This document shows positions 1-8,295 of a stretch of DNA of 37,545 bases, one piece after another. The DNA is taken from NCBI GenBank assembly GCA_017483765.1, contig JAFUVE010000039.1, positions 1 through 37,545 of the forward strand, given 5' to 3'. A program made the translations under genes and the position numbers. Source of the DNA: Bacteroidaceae bacterium (GTDB taxonomy: Bacteria > Bacteroidota > Bacteroidia > Bacteroidales > Bacteroidaceae). The stretch's first letter is position 1; each line of letters begins with the position of its first letter. The notes below the pieces were generated by a model that did not search any database, was not told the DNA's origin, and worked only from the letters and a program-made list of their open reading frames with translations.

Positions 1-9
1 AAAACGATT

Positions 10-94
10 CTGACGCGTAGGAGGTGAAAAATCCGTTTTTACAAGCAGGACGACACTGACGCGTAGGAGGTGAAAAATCCGTTTTTACAAGCAG
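10..94. repeat. 39-base direct repeat, two copies
   Basis: Two copies of a 39-base sequence (10-48 and 56-94, by eye identical) begin CTGACGCGTAGGAGG and end TTTTTACAAGCAG; only 7 bases separate them. The spacer is far too short for a CRISPR array. No coding frame is apparent in bases 1-213, and the array may continue to the left of the window. Function unknown. Confidence 0.85.
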
Positions 95-213
95 AACGTA
101 ACAGATACGTACTACCAAATATGCTTGAGCCACTGTGGTAAGTGGTAAAAAAAACGGGTTAGCGCAGTGGTTCAGCACGTTTTTCCCAAGAATTCATGGA
201 CGTAACAGATTAA

Positions 214-252
214 AAATCCCGGGACACAACCTTCTGTTGTGTCCCGGGATTT
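214..252 (-). terminator. Rho-independent terminator of the 65-residue peptide gene
   Basis: A near-perfect inverted repeat has arms of about 17 bases (214-230 and 236-252, core ATCCCGGGACACAAC) around a 5-base loop. Read on the minus strand it is followed by a short T run. It lies 36 bases beyond the stop codon of the small gene at 288-485, so it most likely ends that transcript. Confidence 0.85.
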
Positions 253-287
253 GTCGTTATGCGATTGTGGCGGTCAGCCCGTGAGGC

Positions 288-485
288 TTACCACAAAGAG
301 TACTTATTAGCCTGGGAAGCTGCATCAGCAGCAGCGGCTTCTTCCTCCTCAAGGTCGTCGCGCTCCTTGGTTGGCGCACCGCCAGTCTCGAAGCTCTTAT
401 CGTTGATGTCGAACTGCATGATGGCTTCCTTGCCATCAATCATGGCAACTAATGTGTATGGCTTGATATATGATTTCTTTTCCAT
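288..485 (-). CDS. Small 'KKxYIKP' peptide, 65 aa, function unknown
   Basis: The product begins MEKKSYIKPYTLVAMI, has a middle section with a GGAP turn, then a Glu/Ala-rich acidic stretch (about residues 42-57) and ends in KYSLW. There is no signal peptide and no cysteine. Short proteins starting K-K-x-Y-I-K-P are frequent in Prevotella and Bacteroides and are normally left as hypothetical proteins; this resemblance comes from my knowledge of the group, not a search. The gene follows the giant surface protein on the same strand with a 97-base gap that contains a stable hairpin and no visible promoter box, and it has its own strong terminator, so co-transcription with readthrough of the hairpin is plausible. 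The start is the first ATG of the frame. I do not assign a function. Confidence 0.7.
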   Translation of the reverse strand: MEKKSYIKPYTLVAMIDGKEAIMQFDINDKSFETGGAPTKERDDLEEEEAAAADAASQANKYSLW

Positions 486-534
486 TTTTCTGTGTTTGTT
501 TTATTGTTCTTTATTCTGTTCGTCCGAGCTCAGG

Positions 535-562
535 CCGGGGCTTCCCGGATGGGAAGCACCGG
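535..562 (-). other. Hairpin between surface-protein gene and small peptide gene
   Basis: GCTTCCC (540-546) pairs with GGGAAGC (551-557) around a GGAT loop, and the stem extends outward through CCGG/CCGG. It lies about 20 bases past the stop of the large gene and is not followed by a T run on the minus strand. It therefore looks more like a 3'-end stabiliser or processing structure than a terminator, leaving room for readthrough into the 65-residue gene. Confidence 0.5.
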
Positions 563-582
563 TTCTTTGCTCTGTTCATCGT

Positions 583-3500
583 TTATTTAACCATAATTTT
601 CTTGCCATTCTGAATATAGATACCCTTCTGAGTTGGCAGACCCTGAACTCTCATGCCGGAGAGCGTGTAGAATGTGCCGTTCGGGTCGATAGCAGTGTTG
701 TTGTCCTTCACAAGCTCGATCACGGTGGTGAAGTCATCATCAGGATCGTCGTTGAAGAAGTTCTTCAGGTAGATAGCCTTCACGTTGTTGCCTTGCAGTG
801 TGCTCTGGCCAATCACGAGGTACGCGCGGTTGGACTTCAGCTTGCCTCCGTCTGCCTTCAGGCGGTAGAAGCCCGGCTCTTCGGATGTGAGGCTGTTGTC
901 CTTGCCCACGGTGTTGTACTGGTTGGTGAAGAGGTAACGGTAGGTACCGCTCTCAGCAGGATCTACGTTGCCTGTGTAGATGGTCACGTCAGTCTCAACC
1001 TTCTCAGCCTCGGCAGGTGTGCCTGGACGGGTGACGGTGAAGGTGGTGATGTAAGTTCTTGTAGCATTGTCAGAAGAGGCACGACCCAACATTAGGCTCT
1101 CGTAATCAGCCTCAAGTGTAAAGACTTCCGCCTGAGGATCGTCTGTAACAGTACGTGCATTGATAAACAGCTTTGTTGTAAAGAGGTTGTTACCGTTGGC
1201 ATCATAAATACCAATGTTTCCTGTTTTTGTAGCATCATTATTATTGATAACACCTGCAATAGAAATCTTGTCACCAGCCTTGAAACCACCTTCACAAGTC
1301 ACTACAACATTGTTAGCATTAGTTTTGAAACCGTTGCCACAGTCAATACCAGTAACGTCATCTTTGTTACCATGAATCTTAACAGTACTTGTAGTACATG
1401 TAGAGTTGTACGTAAATGAACCTACATTACTTGCAAAGTCCACCAAAGTCTGTGCTGCGGTTCCACCAGTTGCCACATACTTATAGAGAGTCTCCGTTGA
1501 AGTGGTGTACGTCGGTTCTGCAGTCTCATCAGTTTCTTCGCCTTCCGTTGCGATTTCCTGGCCGAAGATGACACCTACAAGCATGTTGCCTTCAGTGCTC
1601 TGGCGTGCGGTTGTGTTCACGTCCGGCACGAAGAGCGGATGGAGCACCTCGTTGTCGCTGGTATAGATAATCAGACCTGTATTAGCTTTAACCGGGTCAG
1701 TCACTTCAACAGGAGTAACCACAGCAGTCTCACGGTCATAGTCAAACTCACCGAAATTCTCATTAGTGATGTACATCGCCTTGATGTCGTAGCCAGTGTA
1801 GTAGTTGGTGAGGCTGTAGTCGATGTCCTTCGGCTGGCAGTCGGTGTTGTAGAACTTGGTTTCGTCAGAAGCAGATGCCATGCGGGCCTCCTTGAAGATG
1901 TTGGTCACGGCGATGCTCTGGATCTCGATGTTCTTCAGGTTCACCTTCACGTCCTCGTCTGCACCGTCGATGGTATAGACAGTGGTGTTGTCGTCGAGAG
2001 TGCTGGATGAAGGACTGTCGCTGCCTTCATTCTTGTTGGTGATATTGACAGTAGAGTTGTCGTTAGGCACCACCTTCACATAGACTGTAGCATCGCTTGG
2101 CACGTCAGGCACAACGAATGTGATACCCTCGTCGCCCACGGTAGTTGTTGTGCTGTTGCCGTTGTCGGTGATGGTGAGGTCGATGGCGGTAGGAGTGCCG
2201 TCAGTGTTGGTCGGGGTCTCGATACCGAGCTCGTCGAACTCAGCCACGCCGGCCTCGTCTGTTGAGTTCTTTTTCAGCTCGTTGTCCTGGAGGTGTGCGG
2301 TGGTAGCCGCTGGAGTCACGGTGTAGTTGTCTCCATCCTTCGTCCAGTTGTCCTCGCCGTCAAGGTTGCCGGTGTTGATGTTTGTGAAGTTCCAAGTGTA
2401 AGGATAATCCTGGTGGGTGTCGCCGTATGCGCCCACCTTGATTGGCAGCCACTCGCGGTCGATAGCATAGCCGTTGGAGAATGCTGTCAGCACGAGGGTG
2501 GCGGTTCCCTGAGTACCCTGGTTGAAGGAAATCTCGCCTCCATTGATGGTGTAGTTGCCTTCAATATTGCCAGTAATGTCCTCAAGTGTATATGCGTAGG
2601 TTACACCATTCTCACTGAATGTGTAAGAAGCATTGGTTGAATAAGTGTTGGAGTCAGCACCGTCGGTTGTGTCGAACACGGTTTTATGTGCAGAGTTCGC
2701 ACCGTTGTTGGTCACGCGGAGGTTCGTGTCGTAGAATTCCTCACTGAGTGCTACAGCCTTCATGTGGGTCCAGCCCTTTTCACAAGTCAGTGTCACGTCA
2801 ACATACTCTCCTTCATTGCCTGCTGCCTTGAATTCAATCCATCCGTAAGGGTTGCTGAAGATATCATTACCGCGGCCTTGGTTCACAACATATACACCGT
2901 TTGTAATAGCATTGCCGTCAAGGTCAACGGCATTGGTGAGTAGGATGTGGTCACCATCGCCAGGAGCATGACGATACCATTTGATAGCAATATGAGAACC
3001 GGCTTTCACGTGAGGAATCACCATGGTTGCACCTTTTGTCATGGCTGCGATGTTTGTACCATTCGGCTGAGCATCTGTCTTGATGAGGTCTGCATCTGTA
3101 TAAGCGAGCATCACCTTCAAGTATTTGTCGACGAATGCACCATCCGCTTTCAATTCCTCAAATTTCTCAGCTGTAAACTCATCGGAGTTGAGGTTATAGT
3201 CTTCTATGAAATTGGCATACTTTGCCTGGTTTTCACCGCCGTCGAGGAAGAACGCCTTGAAGTTGTCGTAGGTGGTCAGCCCTGTCACGTTGGCACGCAG
3301 ACCGAAGGTCTTTGCATTTGCGTTCATCACGATTCCGGCTGTCTCGCCGATAAAGGCGGCGTTGTCTCCTGCTACAGCCTGAGCGGCGGTCAGAATCGGC
3401 TCGTTCAAGTAATAAAGGTTACGAGTTGTTGTATCATAATTACGTACTTCATAGTTCATCGCCCAGTCAAAGTCTTCTTCCATCAGGTCGGAAGGATACT

Positions 3501-6183
3501 TGCGAGTTCCATTGAGACCCCAGAAGTCCCACACCTTATTAGCATAAGGAACAGTCACGACATAGTAGTCGCTATCAGTACCGTCAGTTGCAGTCACGAC
3601 AAGCGCACCACCCTCGCCACTGATGTTGCTGATGGCACCTGTATTTGCGTCGATTGTTGCCGTCACATCCCCCTTCGGCTCGATAGAGTATGTAAGGCTT
3701 GGAGTTGCAGAAGTAAGAGATACCACTTCCATTCCAGCATACGAAGCCTCAGTGGTTACCACAGACTTCTCAGCAAAGTGCCATGCAGACTCATAGGTGA
3801 ATGCCTGCAGCTGGTAAGTAGCCCATGTGTTCACACCATTGGATGAAGGGATGTTTGCATAGAGGTAGTAGGTCTGACCAGCCTCAAGGTCTGCCTCGAT
3901 ATCAACTTCTGAATTGTCTGCAAAGCCTGCACCCGGCACATATTGCGCAACCGGTTCGAAATGGCTGTCAGTTGCGTCAAGATAGTTGAGCGACTCAATC
4001 TGGATAGTATGCCAGTTTGTTCCCTGCTGGGTCTTGTTCATACCCATCGTGAGTGTTCCGTCTGTTACTTCAACCTCGAACTCAAATCGTCCGTTGCTGC
4101 TTACTGAACCTGCATTCAGGGCTGTCACGGCCTGTGTCTGGCGAACGCCGCCTGACTCCACAAACACGTTGGCAATGTCGTTGGCGATGGATGCATCCCA
4201 TACATAGTCTTGACCGTCGGCACCCTTAATCTGACGCCCTTCAGTGAAGCAGGCGTTGGCCTGAAGCACCACGGTGTAGCGGCCGTTGGCAAGACCGCTG
4301 ACAGTCTGGCTCAGGATGTTGCCAATCACAGTCACGGTAGAGCCATTATAGCTTTCGGCCATCGGATAGGTGGTTCCGCCGATTTCCACACCAGGAGCAA
4401 AATTCAGTGCGGCATTACCAGTTCCTCTCCAGTAAGTACCGTCTTTTGCCACCTGTGCAGTCACGTCGCTCGGTACATGAGCCAAGTTCTGTGAATTTAC
4501 CAAGTATACGCTGTTCGCGCCACTCAGGTAGCCCTTGACAGTGAGGTGTCCGTTAGCAGTCGGTTTGAAGGTGTAGAACGAACCCTGAACAGGCTGCACA
4601 AAACCAGTGCTTCCATCGTACCATAGCTGACGCCATCCGTTGGAGTCAAGAGTTGTAGCAACTGGACCGATACCAGCTTCGTCACGCACGATGGTAATGT
4701 TGGTCACGCCTTCTGTGTTCTCACCGAATTCAGTTGTAATCTTAGGAACCAAATTCACTACGCGTTCACCCAGCTTACCAGGGCCGGTCAAGGTATAGGT
4801 ATTGCCATCCACCACGTAGGTTGCCTCGTCGGCGGAGATGGTCAAGTTGTAGCTTACAGTATAGGTGGAACCTTTGTAGTTTACTGTGGCTGTCACGGTG
4901 GTCACACCGGTGTTCACACCCATCAAGTCACCTGAATGGGCCTCACCACCAAGCTTCGCAATCTTCTCATTGCTTACAGAATAGGTCACCTCGGCCTCTT
5001 CAGGACAAACAAGCGTAGGCTCGTTGATGTCCAAGGCGATGAGCTCAGCGCTGCAAGTAGAAGACGTGAAGTACACGTCTGGCGCATTCTCTAACGTGAT
5101 TTTATTAATACGGCAATAGTTGTTGGATGACGTAATTGTTATATAACCATCGGCATTGGCAGTGTATCCAACAACTTTTTCTTCTGCATAAACGAGAGCA
5201 ATGTCTCCCGGATTATCGATATTGCCACCTACTGGATAGATAGCTTGATGGCTATCAATACTTTGCACATAGAATGTAACTATTTGGCCTTGTGTAACTG
5301 GAACTTTAATCGTTCCTCCTAATAATTGAATATAGCCGCTTCCGTCAGTTCTAGTATAGAAACGAGTGTCACCAGCATTTTCAAGCTCCAATCCAGACAA
5401 GTTGGTCGCACTACTAACAGTTGCATAATTCTGATAGTCCGTTGTTGGGTAAGTATCACTCCATGTAGTGAAATCCCATGTCTTTGCGATATTCTCAGAT
5501 GAATAAACTGGCGCAACCTCGGTCACGTTGATGGAGTTGAGTGAGCGGGTCTGCGCAGTAGTTGATTCAGAACCACCTCTGTTGTGTCCATATACCACAG
5601 AACTGATTGCAGTGGTTGAAGTACCAGTTCCCGACTCGCCTGCCACAGTATAGGATACAGCGCCCGTGAGCGTATTGATACTTACCTCTATCTCGTAAGT
5701 GCCAGAACGGGTGTAAGTGATACCTAATTCGGTAGTTGTGCCGTCAATATCCACGGAAGCTTTTTGAGTGTTATCATTAAATCGGAAAGAAACACCTCCG
5801 ATTTTCAGATAATCATAGCTTGTAGGTCTTGAGGGAGCACCACCAGTAGAGATGCTTGCAGTCATCGAAACAACAGCGTCTTCCGATACGGACAGGCTCT
5901 TTGTGTAGGTCCATCCACCGTTGGCGCAAGAAACCTTAAACGCTCCGTCAATTGTAGCGGTAGGTGCGTTGACCGTATGAGCCATAACCCATTCATCGAG
6001 GTCGGCAACGGCCCATGCGGTGGAAGAGCCCCTTTCATAGAGCGTATTGGTGGTTTCTCCGACTTTCGTCTTCGCCCACGCACTCCCAGCTCCCACCAGC
6101 ATCAGTGCCAGCAGTAGCCACGATCGAAAAAGTAGTTTTTTTCTCATGATTGTTTTGTTAAAAGATTTAGTTAAGTTAAACAT
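583..6183 (-). CDS. Giant secreted surface protein with Ig-like regions, 1866 aa
   Basis: A lipid-less signal peptide lies near the N-terminus (MRKKLLF, a long Leu/Ala core, AGSAWA cleavage box). Its natural start is the internal ATG at 6147; the upstream ATG at 6183 would add 12 residues, so the start is uncertain. The rest is low in Cys, rich in Thr/Asn/Ser/Asp and predicted to be beta-rich. Two stretches resemble bacterial Ig-like (BIG2) domains: about residues 370-455 (ending YTVSYNLTISADE) and about 865-930 (TATIDANTGAISNISG). The last 35 residues (FYTLSGMRVQ, then KGIYIQNGKKIMVK) match the C-terminal tail seen on many Prevotella secreted proteins, which resembles type IX secretion sorting domains; whether it is exported that way here is not shown. 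No enzymatic motif is recognised. It probably acts at the cell surface in adhesion or glycan binding. A 65-residue gene follows on the same strand. Confidence 0.85.
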   Translation of the reverse strand: MFNLTKSFNKTIMRKKLLFRSWLLLALMLVGAGSAWAKTKVGETTNTLYERGSSTAWAVADLDEWVMAHTVNAPTATIDGAFKVSCANGGWTYTKSLSVSEDAVVSMTASISTGGAPSRPTSYDYLKIGGVSFRFNDNTQKASVDIDGTTTELGITYTRSGTYEIEVSINTLTGAVSYTVAGESGTGTSTTAISSVVYGHNRGGSESTTAQTRSLNSINVTEVAPVYSSENIAKTWDFTTWSDTYPTTDYQNYATVSSATNLSGLELENAGDTRFYTRTDGSGYIQLLGGTIKVPVTQGQIVTFYVQSIDSHQAIYPVGGNIDNPGDIALVYAEEKVVGYTANADGYITITSSNNYCRINKITLENAPDVYFTSSTCSAELIALDINEPTLVCPEEAEVTYSVSNEKIAKLGGEAHSGDLMGVNTGVTTVTATVNYKGSTYTVSYNLTISADEATYVVDGNTYTLTGPGKLGERVVNLVPKITTEFGENTEGVTNITIVRDEAGIGPVATTLDSNGWRQLWYDGSTGFVQPVQGSFYTFKPTANGHLTVKGYLSGANSVYLVNSQNLAHVPSDVTAQVAKDGTYWRGTGNAALNFAPGVEIGGTTYPMAESYNGSTVTVIGNILSQTVSGLANGRYTVVLQANACFTEGRQIKGADGQDYVWDASIANDIANVFVESGGVRQTQAVTALNAGSVSSNGRFEFEVEVTDGTLTMGMNKTQQGTNWHTIQIESLNYLDATDSHFEPVAQYVPGAGFADNSEVDIEADLEAGQTYYLYANIPSSNGVNTWATYQLQAFTYESAWHFAEKSVVTTEASYAGMEVVSLTSATPSLTYSIEPKGDVTATIDANTGAISNISGEGGALVVTATDGTDSDYYVVTVPYANKVWDFWGLNGTRKYPSDLMEEDFDWAMNYEVRNYDTTTRNLYYLNEPILTAAQAVAGDNAAFIGETAGIVMNANAKTFGLRANVTGLTTYDNFKAFFLDGGENQAKYANFIEDYNLNSDEFTAEKFEELKADGAFVDKYLKVMLAYTDADLIKTDAQPNGTNIAAMTKGATMVIPHVKAGSHIAIKWYRHAPGDGDHILLTNAVDLDGNAITNGVYVVNQGRGNDIFSNPYGWIEFKAAGNEGEYVDVTLTCEKGWTHMKAVALSEEFYDTNLRVTNNGANSAHKTVFDTTDGADSNTYSTNASYTFSENGVTYAYTLEDITGNIEGNYTINGGEISFNQGTQGTATLVLTAFSNGYAIDREWLPIKVGAYGDTHQDYPYTWNFTNINTGNLDGEDNWTKDGDNYTVTPAATTAHLQDNELKKNSTDEAGVAEFDELGIETPTNTDGTPTAIDLTITDNGNSTTTTVGDEGITFVVPDVPSDATVYVKVVPNDNSTVNITNKNEGSDSPSSSTLDDNTTVYTIDGADEDVKVNLKNIEIQSIAVTNIFKEARMASASDETKFYNTDCQPKDIDYSLTNYYTGYDIKAMYITNENFGEFDYDRETAVVTPVEVTDPVKANTGLIIYTSDNEVLHPLFVPDVNTTARQSTEGNMLVGVIFGQEIATEGEETDETAEPTYTTSTETLYKYVATGGTAAQTLVDFASNVGSFTYNSTCTTSTVKIHGNKDDVTGIDCGNGFKTNANNVVVTCEGGFKAGDKISIAGVINNNDATKTGNIGIYDANGNNLFTTKLFINARTVTDDPQAEVFTLEADYESLMLGRASSDNATRTYITTFTVTRPGTPAEAEKVETDVTIYTGNVDPAESGTYRYLFTNQYNTVGKDNSLTSEEPGFYRLKADGGKLKSNRAYLVIGQSTLQGNNVKAIYLKNFFNDDPDDDFTTVIELVKDNNTAIDPNGTFYTLSGMRVQGLPTQKGIYIQNGKKIMVK

Positions 6184-6190
6184 ATATTTT

Positions 6191-6230
6191 TTTGTTTAGA
6201 GTTTAGAGTTGAGGGTTTAGAGTGTAGTAA
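6191..6230. repeat. 7-base-period array upstream of the giant surface protein
   Basis: Units of the type TTTAGAG/TTGAGGG recur every 7 bases. Read on the minus strand (the sense of the downstream gene) a 29-base segment of this array is identical to one directly before the aminotransferase start at 25854. It ends 8 bases before the ATG at 6183. Confidence 0.8.
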
Positions 6231-6640
6231 GCTCAGCAATGGATTGCAGTCGATGTTTTCTTGTGATTTGGCATCCATAAAGCATCCATAAAGCAGTCCC
6301 ACACACACCGCAATGCAGACCTGATTGTGGCAGGTCCGTGTTGGTTTTTGTTGAAATCTTGTCAGAAAATTGGTCTGTTAGCAGATAAGTAGTAAATTGG
6401 TTGTTGTATCGTCAGTCATGCAGATAAGGCTCTCAGCCTTTGCCGTTCCGGCATTCTTCACCGTATTTCTCTTCTTTCCCTGCGTTCGCTACAATTATCG
6501 CAAATCCTCATCCTTATCCCGTAGTCCTTTGATTTTCAGCCGGTTTATTTCATCTTTCGATCCATATTGTCTGTCAAGGCGTTAGGAATACCGCGGGGAC
6601 TCACGCACCCAGTGCGGTATGTTTGTTCTATAATTCCGTG
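6231..6640 (-). other. Probable long 5' leader, no gene seen
   Basis: No supported gene lies between the -7 box at 6641-6648 and the surface protein. If that box is the only promoter, the leader is about 450 bases long. The only structure noted is a tandem of the 11-mer GCATCCATAAA (6271-6292). Short frames here lack homology I recognise. Confidence 0.4.
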
Positions 6641-6648
6641 CAAAGTTA
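6641..6648 (-). promoter_or_regulatory. -7 box of the surface protein gene
   Basis: The minus strand reads TAACTTTGC, a full match to the Bacteroidetes TAnnTTTG -7 box. No well-spaced TTTG -33 box is seen (nearest candidates have spacers of 12 and 24 bases), so this is a moderate call. Confidence 0.55.
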
Positions 6649-6766
6649 CGAATTTTCAGTCAAATTCAGTTACAAATCATTAAAGAATTTTACGTTTTGA
6701 CACAAAATTTTAATCTATTGCATATGTTTGCTTTCAGTTTGTAAAAAAAAGGAAGGAAGAGGATTT

Positions 6767-6819
6767 GGCCGTGCTTCGCCGGCCGGATTTTGCCGCAGAC
6801 AACTGCGGCGTACATGAAA
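6767..6819 (+). repeat. REP-like element, copy 1 (two hairpins)
   Basis: The first hairpin is formed by GGCCG...CGGCC around a TGCTTCGC region; the second is GCCGCAG-ACAA-CTGCGGC (6792-6809), followed by the conserved tail GTACATGAAA. The same order occurs at 8081-8133, and the second hairpin plus tail recurs inverted at 6921-6950. All three copies flank the transposase gene, as expected for a RAYT and its REP sequences. Confidence 0.85.
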
Positions 6820-6920
6820 ACGAACACGGGACGACAAAAGCGAACAGACAGGACAATTATTGAAACTGCTAAATAATGCGATTTCATGTTAAAGCTAAAA
6901 TCAAGAGGATATGCCATCTG

Positions 6921-6950
6921 CTTTCATGTACGCCGCAGTTGTCTGCGGCA
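6921..6950 (-). repeat. REP-like element, copy 2 (inverted, one hairpin)
   Basis: This is the reverse complement of the tail plus second hairpin of copies 1 and 3 (TGCCGCAGACAACTGCGGC, then GTACATGAAAG on the minus strand). The GGCCG hairpin is absent. Facing copy 1, it makes an inverted pair upstream of the RAYT promoter, a BIME-like arrangement. Confidence 0.85.
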
Positions 6951-6967
6951 AAAAAAAAGAAAAGTCC

Positions 6968-6998
6968 TTGAACTTATCAAATTTTTTTATTACATTTG
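6968..6998 (+). promoter_or_regulatory. Promoter of the RAYT gene
   Basis: TTG at 6968-6970 and TACATTTG at 6991-6998 are separated by 20 bases, matching the Bacteroidetes -33/-7 pattern (TTTG, N19-21, TAnnTTTG). The predicted transcript starts about 15-20 bases before the ATG at 7024, supporting that start over the internal ATG at 7141. Confidence 0.7.
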
Positions 6999-7023
6999 CA
7001 AGCCATAAAAAAAGAGAAAAAAA

Positions 7024-8073
7024 ATGGATAAAGAACAGATTAACAGCACAGAAAGCAAGCTTTATCAATCTCCAGAACATACACATCATAGTCCCTGCTC
7101 TCCTCCCCAGAATAAATTCGCAAAAGCCAAGAAACCATCGATGAGAAGGAGAATGTACAATCGTGATTATAGCGGCAAAGGCATATATATGATTACCATT
7201 ACCACCGAACATAGAAATCAAATATTCGGCAGACTTCAATTTGCAGGAGACGCTTCATCGCCTTTCATTGAACATAGTATTGTAGGAAAAATGGTAAGTG
7301 ATGAATGTTTGAACATACACGCACAATGGCCTCAGATAGATATTCAGCTTGTACAAGTCATGCCTGACCACGTACATATACTTATGCAAGTGACAGAACC
7401 ATTGCCCAAACACCTTGGAAAAATCATTGCTTTTTTCATGCTTAAGACAACTCAGAATTATAATAAGCTATGCGGTGTAGACATAGAAAAAGATGGCAGT
7501 CTCAAACTTTGGGAAAAGGGATATCACGACCGAATCATCACAAATACTGAGCAACTTTCAGCTGTCAAGAAATACCTATGGGACAATCCTTTGCGGTTGG
7601 CAATCAAACGGGGACGGCAGGAGCTGTTCAACCAAGTAGGCATTGAAGTATGCGGACATTTCTTTGTCAGCATAGGCAACAGGGAGTTGCTGAACGCAAA
7701 GCGTCTGCTGCAAGTGCAATGCAGCCGCCGTCTGACTGAAGAGGAAATATTGGATAGGGTAAAGAATTTTCTTGATGAAGGGAAACAAGGAACGGTGCTG
7801 GTGTCTCCTTGTATCAGCCCTGGCGAGAAGGCGGTAGCAAGCGCTGCTGTGGACAACGGCATTCCGTTAATTGTGCTGCTCGAAAACGGATTCAGCCAGT
7901 ATTTCAAACCCAGCGGCCGGCATTTCGAGGCCTGTGCGTCAGGAAAATTGCTGATGCTTGCACCGTGGGAGCATCATAACGAGCGACGCACTATAACGAG
8001 AGAGCAATGCCTGCAACTGAACGAAATGGCAAAGGATTTATGCAACGGACAGGCGGACGCAAGCTTCATTTAA
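7024..8073 (+). CDS. REP-associated tyrosine transposase (RAYT) with C-terminal Rossmann/SLOG-like domain, 349 aa
   Basis: Residues about 40-200 are an IS200/TnpA-REP-type Y1 transposase: the HUH motif is H116-V-H118 in MPDHVHILM and the catalytic tyrosine is Y167 in WEKGYHDRII, followed by the conserved YLWDNPLR segment. Such enzymes nick and rejoin single-stranded REP hairpins. The family is usually 150-230 residues; here about 140 more follow (205-345). They contain GTVLVSPCISPGEKAV, then a hydrophobic strand (IPLIVLLENGF) and a GRHFEACASGKLLMLAPWE segment, which looks like a DprA/SLOG nucleotide-binding fold; that is a judgement from pattern, not a search. A 39-residue polar N-terminal extension precedes the core; M40 (7141) is an alternative start. 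Three REP-like elements flank the gene, so it is probably active or recently active in spreading them. Confidence 0.88.
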   Translation: MDKEQINSTESKLYQSPEHTHHSPCSPPQNKFAKAKKPSMRRRMYNRDYSGKGIYMITITTEHRNQIFGRLQFAGDASSPFIEHSIVGKMVSDECLNIHAQWPQIDIQLVQVMPDHVHILMQVTEPLPKHLGKIIAFFMLKTTQNYNKLCGVDIEKDGSLKLWEKGYHDRIITNTEQLSAVKKYLWDNPLRLAIKRGRQELFNQVGIEVCGHFFVSIGNRELLNAKRLLQVQCSRRLTEEEILDRVKNFLDEGKQGTVLVSPCISPGEKAVASAAVDNGIPLIVLLENGFSQYFKPSGRHFEACASGKLLMLAPWEHHNERRTITREQCLQLNEMAKDLCNGQADASFI

Positions 8074-8080
8074 CGATGAG

Positions 8081-8133
8081 GGCCGTGCTTCGCCGGCCGA
8101 TATTGCCGCAGACAACTGCGGCGTACATGAAAG
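8081..8133 (+). repeat. REP-like element, copy 3 (two hairpins)
   Basis: Same two-hairpin order as copy 1: GGCCG/CGGCC, then GCCGCAG-ACAA-CTGCGGC and GTACATGAAA. It begins 7 bases past the transposase stop codon and may double as a transcript-end structure. The rest of the gap to 8236 is purine-rich with no gene seen. Confidence 0.85.
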
Positions 8134-8236
8134 CAACGGGCAACATAAAGAAGAAAGGGCAAAGCAGCAAGAGGGGAAGAACATGGTAACGATAAAGAAC
8201 GAAAAAGAAAAAGAATAAGAAACAGGAAGAGCAAAA

Positions 8237-8280
8237 AAAACAAAGCCGCCCAGGCAATCCAGCTTGGGCGGCTTTGTTTT
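8237..8280 (-). terminator. Terminator of the rplM-rpsI-rpsB-tsf operon
   Basis: Arms at 8237-8252 and 8265-8280 (core AACAAAGCCGCCCA) form a 16-bp stem. On the minus strand it is followed by a run of T. It sits 15 bases beyond the tsf stop codon. The other strand also ends in T residues, so it may work in both directions. Confidence 0.9.
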
Positions 8281-8295
8281 ATTTAGATATACTGA

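Larger units (their letters stand above)
6767..8133 (+). mobile_element. RAYT-REP unit
   Basis: The transposase gene with REP-like copies 1 and 2 on its left and copy 3 on its right. Copies 1 and 3 are direct repeats of about 53 bases, nearly identical. No target-site duplication is evident, and RAYTs are generally domesticated housekeepers of REPs rather than self-mobile elements, so mobility of the whole block is uncertain. Confidence 0.5.

Noticed and set aside
10-94. Possible CRISPR start (two 39-base repeats)
   Set aside because: The spacer is only 7 bases and there are just two copies with no cas genes in the window.
2947-3846. 299-codon plus-strand frame inside the giant surface protein
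   Set aside because: It is antisense to an intact frame with a signal peptide and C-terminal tail, and its product is Cys/His/Val-rich noise.
583-6183. Glycoside hydrolase or pectate-lyase assignment for the giant protein
   Set aside because: No catalytic motif was seen; only Ig-like stretches and a secretion-type tail can be supported.
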